From positions 1 to 50,927 of the forward strand of contig CCMH01000053.1 in assembly GCA_000751595.1 (NCBI GenBank): 50,927 bases of DNA. The letters run 5' to 3'. Both the position numbers and the translations under genes were made by a program. The notes under the pieces were generated by a model. The model was given only the letters and a program-made list of their open reading frames with translations, made no database searches and was not told the DNA's origin. Positions 42,072-50,734 of this stretch are shown here, one piece after another (within the stretch, counting starts at the first letter, position 1; the number at the start of each line of letters is the position of its first letter). The stretch is from Weeksella massiliensis. Lineage in GTDB: Bacteria; Bacteroidota; Bacteroidia; Flavobacteriales; Weeksellaceae.

Positions 42072-43946
42072 TTACAAGTTTTTGAAGCTTCGGTTAATAA
42101 AATCCGTAAGTTCTTTTCCTTTGAGTAAACCTTGCGATAATTTTGCCAAATCCAATGCCTGAAGAATCAAACTATTTTTTTCTTCTGTATTTTCTTTTGT
42201 TAAAATTTCATTGGCCAAATCAGAGTTGGTATTTACCACCAAATTGTACATTTCTGGGAAGTTACCCATGCCAAACATTCCGGCGGCTCCTGAAGCTTGC
42301 ATATCTTTCATACGACGCATAAACTCTGATTGGGTTAGAATAAATGGCGCATCAGTTTCCGACAAATCTTCTAATTGTACGGTGTACGATTTGCTATCGA
42401 TTCCTTCTGTAATTTGGGTTTTCAGACTTTCTTTTTGTTCATCAGAAAGTTTAGAAATTTTTACTTCATCTTTTTCAATCAAATTATTGATATGATCCGC
42501 ATCTACTCGTACAAAACTTACTTTTTCTTTCGATGATTCTAATTTTTGTATAAGATGCGCAGCAATTGGCGAATCGAGAATAATAACTTCGTAGCCTTTT
42601 TCTTTTGCAATCTGGATGTACTGATCTTGTCCATTGACATCGGTTGTGTAAAGAACCACCATGTTGCCATCTTTATTGGTTTGATGGTCTTTTATCGTAT
42701 CGGTTAATTCTGTCCACGTAAAATATTTTCCATCAACGGTAGGATAAAGAGCAAACTTATCCGATTTTTCGAAGAATTTTTCTTCCGAAATCATACCATA
42801 TTCAATCACTACTTTTATATCGTTCCATTTTTGCTCGTAATCTTCACGATTCTGAGTAATCAAAGAACTCATTTTATCAGCAACTTTTTTGGTGATATGC
42901 GCTGATATTTTTTTCACCGCTCCATCAGCTTGTAAGTACGAACGCGAAACATTCAACGGGATATCTGGCGAATCGATCACTCCGCGAAGCAACATCAAAA
43001 AGTCGGGAACAATTCCATTGACTTCGTCTGTCACAAATACTTGATTTTGATAAAGTTGGATTCTATCTTTATCGAGATTGATGTTGTTGCCTAATTTTGG
43101 GAAAAATAAAATCCCTGTTAAATTAAACGGATAATCGACATTGAGATGAATATGGAACAAAGGTTCCTCAAATTGCATCGGATACAATTCTCTGTAAAAC
43201 GCAAGGTAGTCTTCATCGGTTAATTCCGACGGTGATTTGGTCCATGCAGGTTGAGTATTGTTGATGATATTATCTACTTCTATTTCCTCTGGTTTTGCAT
43301 CTTCTGCAGCGCCTTCTGGCAAAGGAAGTGTTTCTTTTTTGGTACCGAATTTTATCGGAATTGGCATGAATTTGTTGTATTTGTGCAACAACTCATTGAT
43401 TTTCCATTCTTCTAAAAACTCTTTAGAATCTTCAGCGATATGCAAAATGATTTCTGTTCCACGATCGGTTTTATCTGCTTTTTCTAAAGTAAATTCTGGC
43501 GAACCATCGCAAGTCCAATGCGCAGCTGGCTCATCTTTGTACGATTTGGTGATAAGTTCTACTTTGTCTGCAACCATAAAAGCCGAATAAAAACCTAACC
43601 CAAAATGACCAATAATTCCATCGGCATCTTTGTGTTGATTGATAAATTCTTCTGCTCCAGAAAAAGCAACCTGATTAATGTATTTCTCAACTTCATCCGC
43701 AGTCATCCCGATTCCTTGATCGATAATATGAAGCGTTTGATCGTCTTTGTTAATTTTTACTTCAATCTTCGGATTGCCATATTCTACTTTTGCTTCGCCA
43801 ATATTGGTAAGGTGTTTTAGTTTTAAGGTCGCATCCGAGGCATTCGAAATCAACTCACGTAAGAAAATTTCGTGGTCACTATATAAAAATTTTTTAATTA
43901 ATGGAAAGATGTTTTCCACCGATACATTAATATTTCCTTTACTCAT
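42072..43946 (-). CDS. htpG: Chaperone HtpG (Hsp90)
   Basis: This 624-residue Hsp90 has the N-terminal GHKL ATPase domain: FLRELISNASDATLKLKHL, IDQGIGMTADEV and GHFGLGFYSAFMVAD. The middle domain has YFTWTELTD-type segments and RSYLQADGAVKKI. The C-terminal dimerisation domain lacks a eukaryotic MEEVD tail, as in bacteria. It assists folding of client proteins under stress. Single gene with its own -7 box (43999-44006); no CIRCE element is visible. Confidence 0.96.
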   Translation of the reverse strand: MSKGNINVSVENIFPLIKKFLYSDHEIFLRELISNASDATLKLKHLTNIGEAKVEYGNPKIEVKINKDDQTLHIIDQGIGMTADEVEKYINQVAFSGAEEFINQHKDADGIIGHFGLGFYSAFMVADKVELITKSYKDEPAAHWTCDGSPEFTLEKADKTDRGTEIILHIAEDSKEFLEEWKINELLHKYNKFMPIPIKFGTKKETLPLPEGAAEDAKPEEIEVDNIINNTQPAWTKSPSELTDEDYLAFYRELYPMQFEEPLFHIHLNVDYPFNLTGILFFPKLGNNINLDKDRIQLYQNQVFVTDEVNGIVPDFLMLLRGVIDSPDIPLNVSRSYLQADGAVKKISAHITKKVADKMSSLITQNREDYEQKWNDIKVVIEYGMISEEKFFEKSDKFALYPTVDGKYFTWTELTDTIKDHQTNKDGNMVVLYTTDVNGQDQYIQIAKEKGYEVIILDSPIAAHLIQKLESSKEKVSFVRVDADHINNLIEKDEVKISKLSDEQKESLKTQITEGIDSKSYTVQLEDLSETDAPFILTQSEFMRRMKDMQASGAAGMFGMGNFPEMYNLVVNTNSDLANEILTKENTEEKNSLILQALDLAKLSQGLLKGKELTDFINRSFKNL

Positions 43947-43998
43947 GATGATGATTATTTTTTTATGTTTATTTAATTGTTTTCTGTCTTATAATTGA

Positions 43999-44006
43999 CA
44001 AAAGTA
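43999..44006 (-). promoter_or_regulatory. -7 box of htpG
   Basis: The minus strand reads TACTTTTG, matching TAnnTTTG, 52 bp upstream of the htpG start and just after the sbcC stop on the same strand. Confidence 0.55.
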
Positions 44007-44037
44007 ATACCAACCAAATAAAGCTGACATTTTGTCT

Positions 44038-47000
44038 TTATTGCAAGTCAATTCGACTTCCTTTTACTTCGTCTTTCGTGATCGATAAGGTGATCGGAAT
44101 GCGCTCTTTTAGCTCATCGACGTGCGAAATTATTCCTACGATTCGATTTTCTTTTTGTAAACTCAATAAGGTTTCGAAAACAATATTTACCGCTTCACTA
44201 TCTTGCGTACCAAATCCTTCATCGATAAAGAAAAAGTTTTTGTTGGCCGAAACATTTTCTTGCACACTTTCTGCCAAAGCAAGCGCTAAACTCAACGAAA
44301 CCTGAAAGGCTTGTCCGCCCGAAAGGGTTTTTACACTTCGACTTTTTCCTTCATTCAAATAATCAATAATTTCGAAATCAGAACTTTCATTAATTTGTAA
44401 ACTTAGTTGATTTCTCGTCATTCGATGGAAACGTAAATTCGCATTATCGCACAACTGTTGAAGATAAATGGTCGAAATATATTGCACAAAACCCGCTCGA
44501 TTGAAAAGGTTTTGCAAAGTCGATAAATTTTGTGCTTTTCGTTCAAGTTTTTCTTGTTCCTTGATTAAGGTTTTTTTCTCCTCAAAAGCTTTCTCCAACC
44601 TTTCTTTTTCTGCCTTCAACGAAATCATTTGCTCATTCGCTTCTTTGTGTTTTTGCGCTAAAGTTGCGAGTTCTGTTATTTTTGTTTGATAATTTTCTTC
44701 TTCGAAAACCTGATCTTTTAGTTTGTTTTCCAACTCGAGAACCATTTCTGTTAAAGCATTTTTATCCAATTCAAACTGTCGAATTTTTGCCCAATTTTCG
44801 TCCACGTTTAGTTTCGATTGAACGATTCTTTCTACCTCTTCTAACGTTGAAAATTCTGTGGTTGATAAACGCTCTAACAATGATTTTTCTACCGAAATTA
44901 GTTCAGTTTTAGCAAGATCAAGTTGTTTGACAATAGAATCGAACGTCGCTTCTTTTTTGGCAATTTTTGGTAAAAGATTATTTTTTTCTTCTTGTAATGC
45001 GATTTGTTTTTGTTCGATTTTTAGATTTCTATTTTTCCAGTTTTCTAATGTCGATTGGATTTCTTGTTGCGATTGATCCGCAAAATCGGTTACCGATAAA
45101 CGTTGTAAATGATTGGTGTTGAGTTCTATTCTTGCCTTTGCTTGATTTTCTTTGTCCCGAAATCCTTGAATTCCTTCTTTGTATTTCTGAATATTTTTTA
45201 ACGTATTATCCAACAGTAAACGTTCGTTTTCTATTTCTTTGGTAATTGTTGTTCGTAGATTTTCTACTTCAAAAGCTTGTTTTTTCTTGACCAAAAAATC
45301 TTCTTTTTGCGTAGGTTGAAATTCTTTCCAAACAAAAGTGTCGATAAGATTTTTTTGGTTCGAAAATAATTTCTCAAGTTCCAACTCTTCCTTTGCTAAT
45401 TGCTCTTTTCTAAACTTTATTCCAGAAAAATTATTCTCTAAGTTTTGACGATCTTTTTGCAAAGCTTTTTCGTTTGCTTGTCCTTGCAATAGATTGTTTT
45501 TCAGATTTTGTAATTGCTCACTAACATCATCTTCTATCAAATCAGGATGTTGCAAAGAGCCACATAAAGGGCAGGCTTCACCTTCGTGCAAATGCATTGC
45601 GTAATGCGATAATTGTTGTCGGACAGTGAAGTTTTGAATCTGTTCTCGCAAGTTTTCATTCGACTTTTCCAACTTCGCAAGCTCTTCATCAATAACTTTT
45701 GTAAGGGATTCTTGCGTCGCTAAATTAGGATTGAATTGCTTCTCAATCGATAAAATATCTTCTTTGTTTTTTGATAATTTACTTTGTTGTTCAGCAATTT
45801 GTTTTTCCAGTATTTCATACGCCTGAAACCATTTTTCTACCTCATGAAGTTGTTCTATATTTCCTCTTTTTTGTTCGAGTTCTGCTTGTTGATTTTGTAA
45901 TTCTACAAGATGATTTCGGTAGGAAGTTTCTTTTTTTTCTTCTGCTGTAATTGTGTCGATTCCTTTTTTAGAGCGTAGTTGTAGATTTTCTATTTCTTCT
46001 TGATCTTGAAGAATAGAACGGATAAGCTCTAAATCCTTTTCTTCTATTTTTTTATCCGGTAAAGCTTCAAATTCGGGAAGTAATTCTGCAATTTCTTTTT
46101 CTGTTTGATTGATTTTATCCTTCAGCAAAAGCAATTCTTTTTCTTCTTTTTGTTGCTCATCCAACAAATCATTCACTTTCTTTTGCAGCTTTTTTTGTTC
46201 ATCAAAACCATGAGAAAAACCTTGCGAAAGTTGTTCGTATTGCTTGGTTTGTTTTTCTAATAAACGGATTTCTTTTTCTTCTTCTACAAGATTTTCGAGT
46301 GCTTTCTTTTTAGATTGCAATTCTTCTAAAGATTCTTTGAGTAGCTTTAGTTTTTCGACTACTTCTTGTAGATTTTGCTGTTCTTTTCGGTAATTTTCTT
46401 CTTGTTTAATCGAAGTAGAAAGTTGCAAAGAAAGTTCTTCAATTTGGATTTCGGTGACACTTTCGAACGTGGAAAGTTTACCCGTATTTTTATTGAGTAA
46501 TTCTAAGTTTTTTTTGTTGAAAGCGCTTACTTTGTCTTGTAAATCATAACGTTGAAGCGAAAAAATTTCTTTCAACATATGCGTTCTTTGCGTCGGTGTG
46601 AGTTGAATAAATTCCTGAAATTTACCTTGCGGAATAATTATGGTTCGACGAAAATTCTCAGAACTCAACCCAATAATTGGTTCAACATCTATGCTATCTA
46701 GCGGATACCAATCATTTGACCGAAACTCATACAACTGTGCATTTTTCTGGGTAATGACCTCAAAATTATTGCGATTTCGACGATATTCACGAACGATTTT
46801 ATATTTTTTGTTTTCATGATTTAAGAACTCGAAATCGATCAACATTTTATTCGATTTCAGATTCATCATATTGTAAGTAAATTTAGATGAACCCAAACGA
46901 TCAGAATTTCCGTACAAAGCAAAAGTAATCGCTTCTAAAATGGTCGATTTTCCGCTTCCTACTTTTCCGAAAATTCCAAATAATCCGGCATCAATCAAAG

Positions 47001-47070
47001 ACGAAAAGTCGATTTCTTGAGGTTCTTGGTACGAGTATAAACCTTCGAAACGTAAAACAAGTGGTAACAT
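44038..47070 (-). CDS. sbcC: Exonuclease subunit SbcC
   Basis: This 1010-residue SMC-like ATPase (Rad50 homologue) has Walker A GKVGSGKS (35-42), a long first coiled coil, the zinc hook CPLC near residue 500 (EGEACPLCGSLQHPD), a second coiled coil, then the signature KTLSGGQAFQVSLSLALALAE and Walker B FFFIDEGFGTQD. With SbcD it cuts DNA hairpins and palindromes and processes double-strand ends. It starts 2 bp after sbcD. The perfect palindromic terminators noted here are short enough to escape it. Confidence 0.96.
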   Translation of the reverse strand: MLPLVLRFEGLYSYQEPQEIDFSSLIDAGLFGIFGKVGSGKSTILEAITFALYGNSDRLGSSKFTYNMMNLKSNKMLIDFEFLNHENKKYKIVREYRRNRNNFEVITQKNAQLYEFRSNDWYPLDSIDVEPIIGLSSENFRRTIIIPQGKFQEFIQLTPTQRTHMLKEIFSLQRYDLQDKVSAFNKKNLELLNKNTGKLSTFESVTEIQIEELSLQLSTSIKQEENYRKEQQNLQEVVEKLKLLKESLEELQSKKKALENLVEEEKEIRLLEKQTKQYEQLSQGFSHGFDEQKKLQKKVNDLLDEQQKEEKELLLLKDKINQTEKEIAELLPEFEALPDKKIEEKDLELIRSILQDQEEIENLQLRSKKGIDTITAEEKKETSYRNHLVELQNQQAELEQKRGNIEQLHEVEKWFQAYEILEKQIAEQQSKLSKNKEDILSIEKQFNPNLATQESLTKVIDEELAKLEKSNENLREQIQNFTVRQQLSHYAMHLHEGEACPLCGSLQHPDLIEDDVSEQLQNLKNNLLQGQANEKALQKDRQNLENNFSGIKFRKEQLAKEELELEKLFSNQKNLIDTFVWKEFQPTQKEDFLVKKKQAFEVENLRTTITKEIENERLLLDNTLKNIQKYKEGIQGFRDKENQAKARIELNTNHLQRLSVTDFADQSQQEIQSTLENWKNRNLKIEQKQIALQEEKNNLLPKIAKKEATFDSIVKQLDLAKTELISVEKSLLERLSTTEFSTLEEVERIVQSKLNVDENWAKIRQFELDKNALTEMVLELENKLKDQVFEEENYQTKITELATLAQKHKEANEQMISLKAEKERLEKAFEEKKTLIKEQEKLERKAQNLSTLQNLFNRAGFVQYISTIYLQQLCDNANLRFHRMTRNQLSLQINESSDFEIIDYLNEGKSRSVKTLSGGQAFQVSLSLALALAESVQENVSANKNFFFIDEGFGTQDSEAVNIVFETLLSLQKENRIVGIISHVDELKERIPITLSITKDEVKGSRIDLQ

Positions 47071-47072
47071 GA

Positions 47073-48278
47073 TTATGAGTGTAAGATTTCGTTGAACAAT
47101 TCCATAATTTCATCGGTTGGTTGTAGTGCATTTTGTTTAGACTGAAAATAGTCCCGAAACAGTTCGCTAATATCTTTGTTTAGATTAATGGTAGAATGAG
47201 TCGATTGCTCAACTTGTAAATTTTTTACTTGAGGAATTAAGTGGATAATACCTTTATGTGAGCGATAAATTTTTTGACGATCACTTGCTTGTAAATATGT
47301 ATCACTTTCTAAAGTTAATTCTACCAAAGCATTTTGATTTTCTTGTAACCATTCCACTGTTTTTTCTACCGAATCGAAATGTTTTCTGATCAAAGGTTTC
47401 CCTTCTTTCAGCTCGATTTTCTTCATCTTTATTTTTTCATTCGGTTCAATTTCTACAAGATTTACATATTTGGTTTGTCCTGCTTCGGAAAAACTATAAC
47501 ACAAAGGAGAAGAACTGTAAACGATAGGTTTTTCTTCCGAACCAATATTTTGATACTTATGCAAATGTCCTAATGCGGTGTAGTGAATTTCTTGCGGAAT
47601 AGAAGAGGCAAGAACTAAATCTGCATTTCCGATTTTTAGAGGTTTTTCGCCATCGGGTTCGTCTAATAATTGCTGCGCAGAAGGATTCATATACAAATGA
47701 GTTATCAAAAGATTAACCCCTTTATTATCACAATAAGTAGTGGCTAATCGTTGCCAGTTTTCGGCTAAGGTTTGATTCAATTGTGCTTCTTTTTCTTCAC
47801 CCAAAAACTGTTTCAGCCGTTGTTCGTTGGCATAAGGTGTATGAAGAATTCTGACCGGATAGGGCAGGTGATGAAGAGAAAGTTCTATGAATCCTTCATC
47901 GGTTTTGGAAATTGAAAAATCAGCTAATTGGAACGGTGAAATTAGCGCTTTCGGATGGCCAATCAAGATAATTCCACATTCGCGTGCCAAAGGATTTGGC
48001 GCATCGATAAGGTTAGGAGAATCGTGGTTTCCTGCAATCGCGACGACGGGACGATTTCCATTGTTGGATAGTCTTTTGAGAGTTTTGTAGAACAATTCTA
48101 CCGCTTCTACACTTGGGTTGAAAGCATCAAATAAATCACCGGCAATGAGCACTAAATCTACGTTTTCTTGTTCGGCAATCTGAACAATTTCGTTCATAAC
48201 TTTGATTTGTTCTTCTAATCGAGAAAAATTATCCAAGCGTTTGCCTAAATGCCAATCGGCTGTGTGTAAAATTTTCAT
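47073..48278 (-). CDS. sbcD: Exonuclease subunit SbcD
   Basis: This 401-residue calcineurin-like phosphoesterase (Mre11 homologue) starts MKILHTADWHLGKRL, with metal ligands Asp8 and His10. LIAGDLFD, AIAGNHDSPN and ALGHLHKYQ complete the di-metal site. The start is 48278; an in-frame ATG at 48317 would add 13 residues before the conserved N-terminus. It forms the nuclease with SbcC and heads the two-gene operon, divergent from the kinase-like gene. Confidence 0.95.
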   Translation of the reverse strand: MKILHTADWHLGKRLDNFSRLEEQIKVMNEIVQIAEQENVDLVLIAGDLFDAFNPSVEAVELFYKTLKRLSNNGNRPVVAIAGNHDSPNLIDAPNPLARECGIILIGHPKALISPFQLADFSISKTDEGFIELSLHHLPYPVRILHTPYANEQRLKQFLGEEKEAQLNQTLAENWQRLATTYCDNKGVNLLITHLYMNPSAQQLLDEPDGEKPLKIGNADLVLASSIPQEIHYTALGHLHKYQNIGSEEKPIVYSSSPLCYSFSEAGQTKYVNLVEIEPNEKIKMKKIELKEGKPLIRKHFDSVEKTVEWLQENQNALVELTLESDTYLQASDRQKIYRSHKGIIHLIPQVKNLQVEQSTHSTINLNKDISELFRDYFQSKQNALQPTDEIMELFNEILHS

Positions 48279-48418
48279 GCAATAAATTTCGTGTTTTGGG
48301 GCGACATAAGATGTCATGATAAAAAAGAAAATCAGAAAATGTATTTTTCTTACGCTAATTTACATCATCCTACCAATATGAAAAATGAATTCGGATAGAA
48401 AGCCGATAAAAAAAACTG

Positions 48419-48426
48419 TAAATTTG
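48419..48426 (+). promoter_or_regulatory. -7 box directly before the kinase-like gene
   Basis: TAAATTTG is followed by 5 nt (ataag) and then ATG 48432, another leaderless geometry. A GGTAGGAT word (minus orientation, 48367-48374) lies upstream. Confidence 0.6.
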
Positions 48427-48431
48427 ATAAG

Positions 48432-49484
48432 ATGAAAAAGCCCGTGAAAGACGTAAAGATTGCGTTCAGGAAACCGATTTATCCGATAAATGAGGAATTA
48501 TATGCTTATTTGGATAAATATCAACGGACAACGAAGATCGAATTATTGTACGATGATTTGTTGCGTTTCATCGATTTTAGTTCGATCGAAGATGAAAATG
48601 GCAAAGATACTTTATGGTTGAGTGTGTATTATCATCAGTCTGAACAAGCAGAAATCGAAGAAAATCTTAATAGAATTTATACCTTATTGCATTCGGATGG
48701 TGATGAGGATAATTTGCCTTTTCTCACAGTCGATAGTATAGAGTATTGCACTTTTGGAAATTCGAAACCTTTTCGGATTCGGGTGAGAAATATTCTCAAT
48801 GATAATTATACCAATTATTATGTAAAAAAAGCAGATGCTTCTCGTATTTATGGGTTAGAATTAGAAGATTTGTTATCTCCGCATCGCATCAATTATCTTG
48901 TTTTTCAAGATACCTTAATCGAAGAACATATTTTAGGAATACCGGGCGATGTTTTTATCGAAAAACATTTACCCGAATGCAATTTATTAGAGCAGTCCCA
49001 GATTGCTAAAGAGTTTGTGAAGTTCAATGAACGTTGTTTTATTGGACTGTTGGGCGATATGCGTTCGTATAATTATGTGATAATTCCGATCCATGATTAC
49101 AATCAAGTGATTTATAGAATTCGACCAATTGATTTTGATCAGCAATGTTATGAAGGGAATTTGAAGATTTATCGACCACAATATTTCAAAGAAAATCGAG
49201 TATTGGTTGAATTGGTCGAACAACGATTGAAGAAAAATTCGGTAGGACAATATCAACGAGAAGTCCGATCATTGCTCACAAAACGTCTAATGAACAGTCC
49301 GACGCATTATCGAGATTTGATGGAAGTGATGAAAAAAGATTGCATAGCTCCTCAAGAAAATGTGGATCAATTGAAAACAGCATTGCAGAAATTGACCTAT
49401 GACCGAAGATTTGAAAAATGCGAAACTATGGGAGAAATATTGTCCATTGCCCTTCGATTTTTAATAGTGAATTATAAAAAGTAA
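48432..49484 (+). CDS. Conserved protein with kinase-like catalytic motifs
   Basis: This 350-residue cytoplasmic protein has no named family that I recognise. Its centre resembles a protein-kinase-like fold. LLGDMRSYNYVI gives Asp209 and Asn214 with the D-x4-N spacing of a catalytic loop. RIRPIDFDQQ follows 20-odd residues later and gives Asp234-Phe-Asp236 at the place of DFG. Upstream, RIRVRN ... NYYVKKAD offers Lys132/133 as the ATP lysine and LELEDLLSP an alpha-C acid. No canonical Gly-rich loop is seen. The C-terminal third is helical and basic. It could be a phosphotransferase or an inactive pseudokinase. It is divergent from sbcDC and stands alone. Confidence 0.7.
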   Translation: MKKPVKDVKIAFRKPIYPINEELYAYLDKYQRTTKIELLYDDLLRFIDFSSIEDENGKDTLWLSVYYHQSEQAEIEENLNRIYTLLHSDGDEDNLPFLTVDSIEYCTFGNSKPFRIRVRNILNDNYTNYYVKKADASRIYGLELEDLLSPHRINYLVFQDTLIEEHILGIPGDVFIEKHLPECNLLEQSQIAKEFVKFNERCFIGLLGDMRSYNYVIIPIHDYNQVIYRIRPIDFDQQCYEGNLKIYRPQYFKENRVLVELVEQRLKKNSVGQYQREVRSLLTKRLMNSPTHYRDLMEVMKKDCIAPQENVDQLKTALQKLTYDRRFEKCETMGEILSIALRFLIVNYKK

Positions 49485-49579
49485 TAAAAATTATTCGAGT
49501 AATTATTTGATAACGAATAGGAAGCGAAAAAGTAATAAAAAACTTTAGAAACTATTTGTAAATATCATTTTAAATGGTC

Positions 49580-49587
49580 TATATTTG
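49580..49587 (+). promoter_or_regulatory. -7 box of tRNA-Ser
   Basis: TATATTTG followed by CACTCGCA lies 27 bp before the tRNA. The trailer matches that of the rplS promoter. Confidence 0.6.
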
Positions 49588-49614
49588 CACTCGCAACAAC
49601 GCAATACCGCGTCT

Positions 49615-49699
49615 GGAGAGATGGCAGAGCGGTCGAATGCGGCGGTCTTGAAAACCGTTGAGGGTCACACCTCCGGGGGTTCGAATCCCTCTCTCTCCG
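49615..49699 (+). tRNA. tRNA-Ser (anticodon UGA)
   Basis: An 85-nt class II tRNA. Acceptor GGAGAGA (49615-49621) pairs with TCTCTCC (49692-49698); discriminator G fits Ser. Anticodon stem GCGGT/ACCGT holds loop CTTGAAA with anticodon TGA at 49649-49651. The long variable arm, T stem GGGGG/CCCTC and loop TTCGAAT are canonical. No CCA is encoded. Confidence 0.95.
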
Positions 49700-49732
49700 C
49701 AATCTACACTGAATGTCAGTGAATTATAAAAT

Positions 49733-49775
49733 ACTCGGACTAAATCAGGGACTTTTTCCTAATTTTAGTCCGAGT
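49733..49775 (+). terminator. Terminator after tRNA-Ser
   Basis: ACTCGGACTAAA (49733-49744) and TTTAGTCCGAGT (49764-49775) pair perfectly around a 19-nt loop, followed by T residues. A small CACTG/CAGTG hairpin (49707-49721) precedes it. Confidence 0.8.
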
Positions 49776-50219
49776 TTTTCTTTATATTAAATATTAATTC
49801 AGTTTTTCTCATTCTTTTAGCGAGTTAATATTATTCATCTAATAGAGATTCTGTAATATGTTGATAGCATTCTATTATATCTACAAAATTTCTGTTGCCT
49901 TTAGTATTTTGGATATACTAAGCTTTATTTAATGGCAAAATAACGAGGTTTACAAAATAGATGTAGAATATCCATATTTTCTTTTGAGTAGTAAAAAAAA
50001 ACCAAATAATGTTTTTGTTTCTATGTTGGGCAATTTCGAAAGTAAAGTTGGCGAGTAATGGATTCATGGCGAGTACGGATTTTAAATATTATTGAATTAC
50101 GCAAAACAAATATTTATTATGAATAGAATGACTAATTTATAAATAAATATTGATATAGAGTGTTAATATACAGTGTTTTGTGATTTTAAAATTTAAGTTG
50201 CATTTAGAATATTATTTCG
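49776..50219. other. AT-rich intergenic region after tRNA-Ser
   Basis: About 440 bp with no intact gene. It contains a 41-codon open stretch without a start (49933-50058), a direct repeat TGGCGAGTA at 50049-50057 and 50067-50075, and otherwise featureless AT-rich sequence. Composition is lower in G+C than the core genes, consistent with accessory DNA at a tRNA gene. No attachment-site duplication of the tRNA 3' end was found within the window. Confidence 0.5.
49933..50058 (+). pseudogene. Possible gene remnant
   Basis: A frame following a TAA reads 41 residues to a TAA: WQNNEVYKIDVEYPYFLLSS and then KKKPNNVFVSMLGNFESKVGE. It is protein-like in composition (mixed aromatic, charged and Gly residues), yet its only Met is near the end and stops close it upstream. 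It may be the 3' part of a decayed gene. Chance cannot be excluded at this length. Confidence 0.3.
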
Positions 50220-50227
50220 TATATTTG
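50220..50227 (+). promoter_or_regulatory. -7 box before the terminal orphan gene
   Basis: TATATTTG matches TAnnTTTG. The predicted start site falls at the GTTATATGC word (50231-50239), 3-4 nt further on. Confidence 0.55.
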
Positions 50228-50230
50228 AGT

Positions 50231-50240
50231 GTTATATGCA
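50231..50240 (+). other. Cassette-boundary-like core site
   Basis: GTTATATGCA at this position is the exact reverse complement of TGCATATAAC at 50734-50743, with the orphan gene between them. In integrons the cassette junction begins with GTT, and the cassette's own attC carries the complementary core at its other end, which is the arrangement seen here. Functional assignment is inference. Confidence 0.4.
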
Positions 50241-50261
50241 AGTTTTCCTCAACTCCCGCTA

Positions 50262-50726
50262 ATGAAAGAAATAATAAACAAACTGAAAGTAAAAGGGAAA
50301 ATCTATATCTGGAAATATTTAGAAAATTCAAGGAATTATCCAGGTTGGAATATCACGACTGATAAAATTGGTGGTGAAAGTTTGTTAGAACTTATAGATT
50401 TAATGAAAACGTGTAAATGGTCATCTAAAAAGACATTTCAAACCATTGAACCCAATAAAAATCAGTTAAATGTTTCTAATAATAGAAATGGAAAAGCTGA
50501 ATGGAAATCAGCTCAAAATTTAACTTTACATCTAAAGAAAGAAATAGAAACTGATTTTTGGGAAGTTATTGACAAAGGAAATGATATTGAAATTTTGCTT
50601 GGTAATAATAGTCTATTAAAATTGGAAAACTCAATTAAAAGAATATTAAATAATGAAGGAGATTTTGCTATTTCTAGCAATGATGATGAAAATATCTTAT
50701 ACTTTTGGTGGAATCTAGAAAATTAA
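50262..50726 (+). CDS. Orphan protein of unknown function in a cassette-like unit
   Basis: From ATG 50262 this is a 154-residue cytoplasmic protein: KGKIYIWKYLENSRNYPGWN near the start, then an Asn/Lys-rich middle (FQTIEPNKNQLNVSNNRNGK) and an acidic C-terminus ending NILYFWWNLEN. There is no signal peptide or membrane segment. An in-frame ATG at 50229 would start inside the promoter region and is less likely. I do not recognise a family. Codon use is more AT-rich than in core genes, and the gene is alone, tightly bounded by GTTATATGC upstream and a structured attC-like element downstream, as integron cassette genes are. Confidence 0.75.
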   Translation: MKEIINKLKVKGKIYIWKYLENSRNYPGWNITTDKIGGESLLELIDLMKTCKWSSKKTFQTIEPNKNQLNVSNNRNGKAEWKSAQNLTLHLKKEIETDFWEVIDKGNDIEILLGNNSLLKLENSIKRILNNEGDFAISSNDDENILYFWWNLEN

Positions 50727-50734
50727 ACAAACCT

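Noticed and set aside
43947-44037. CIRCE or other heat-shock operator upstream of htpG
   Set aside because: No TTAGCACTC-type dyad is present; only a -7 box was found.
49615-49699. tRNA-Ser 3' end as an integrase attachment site
   Set aside because: No second copy of the tRNA 3' end and no integrase gene were found within the window.
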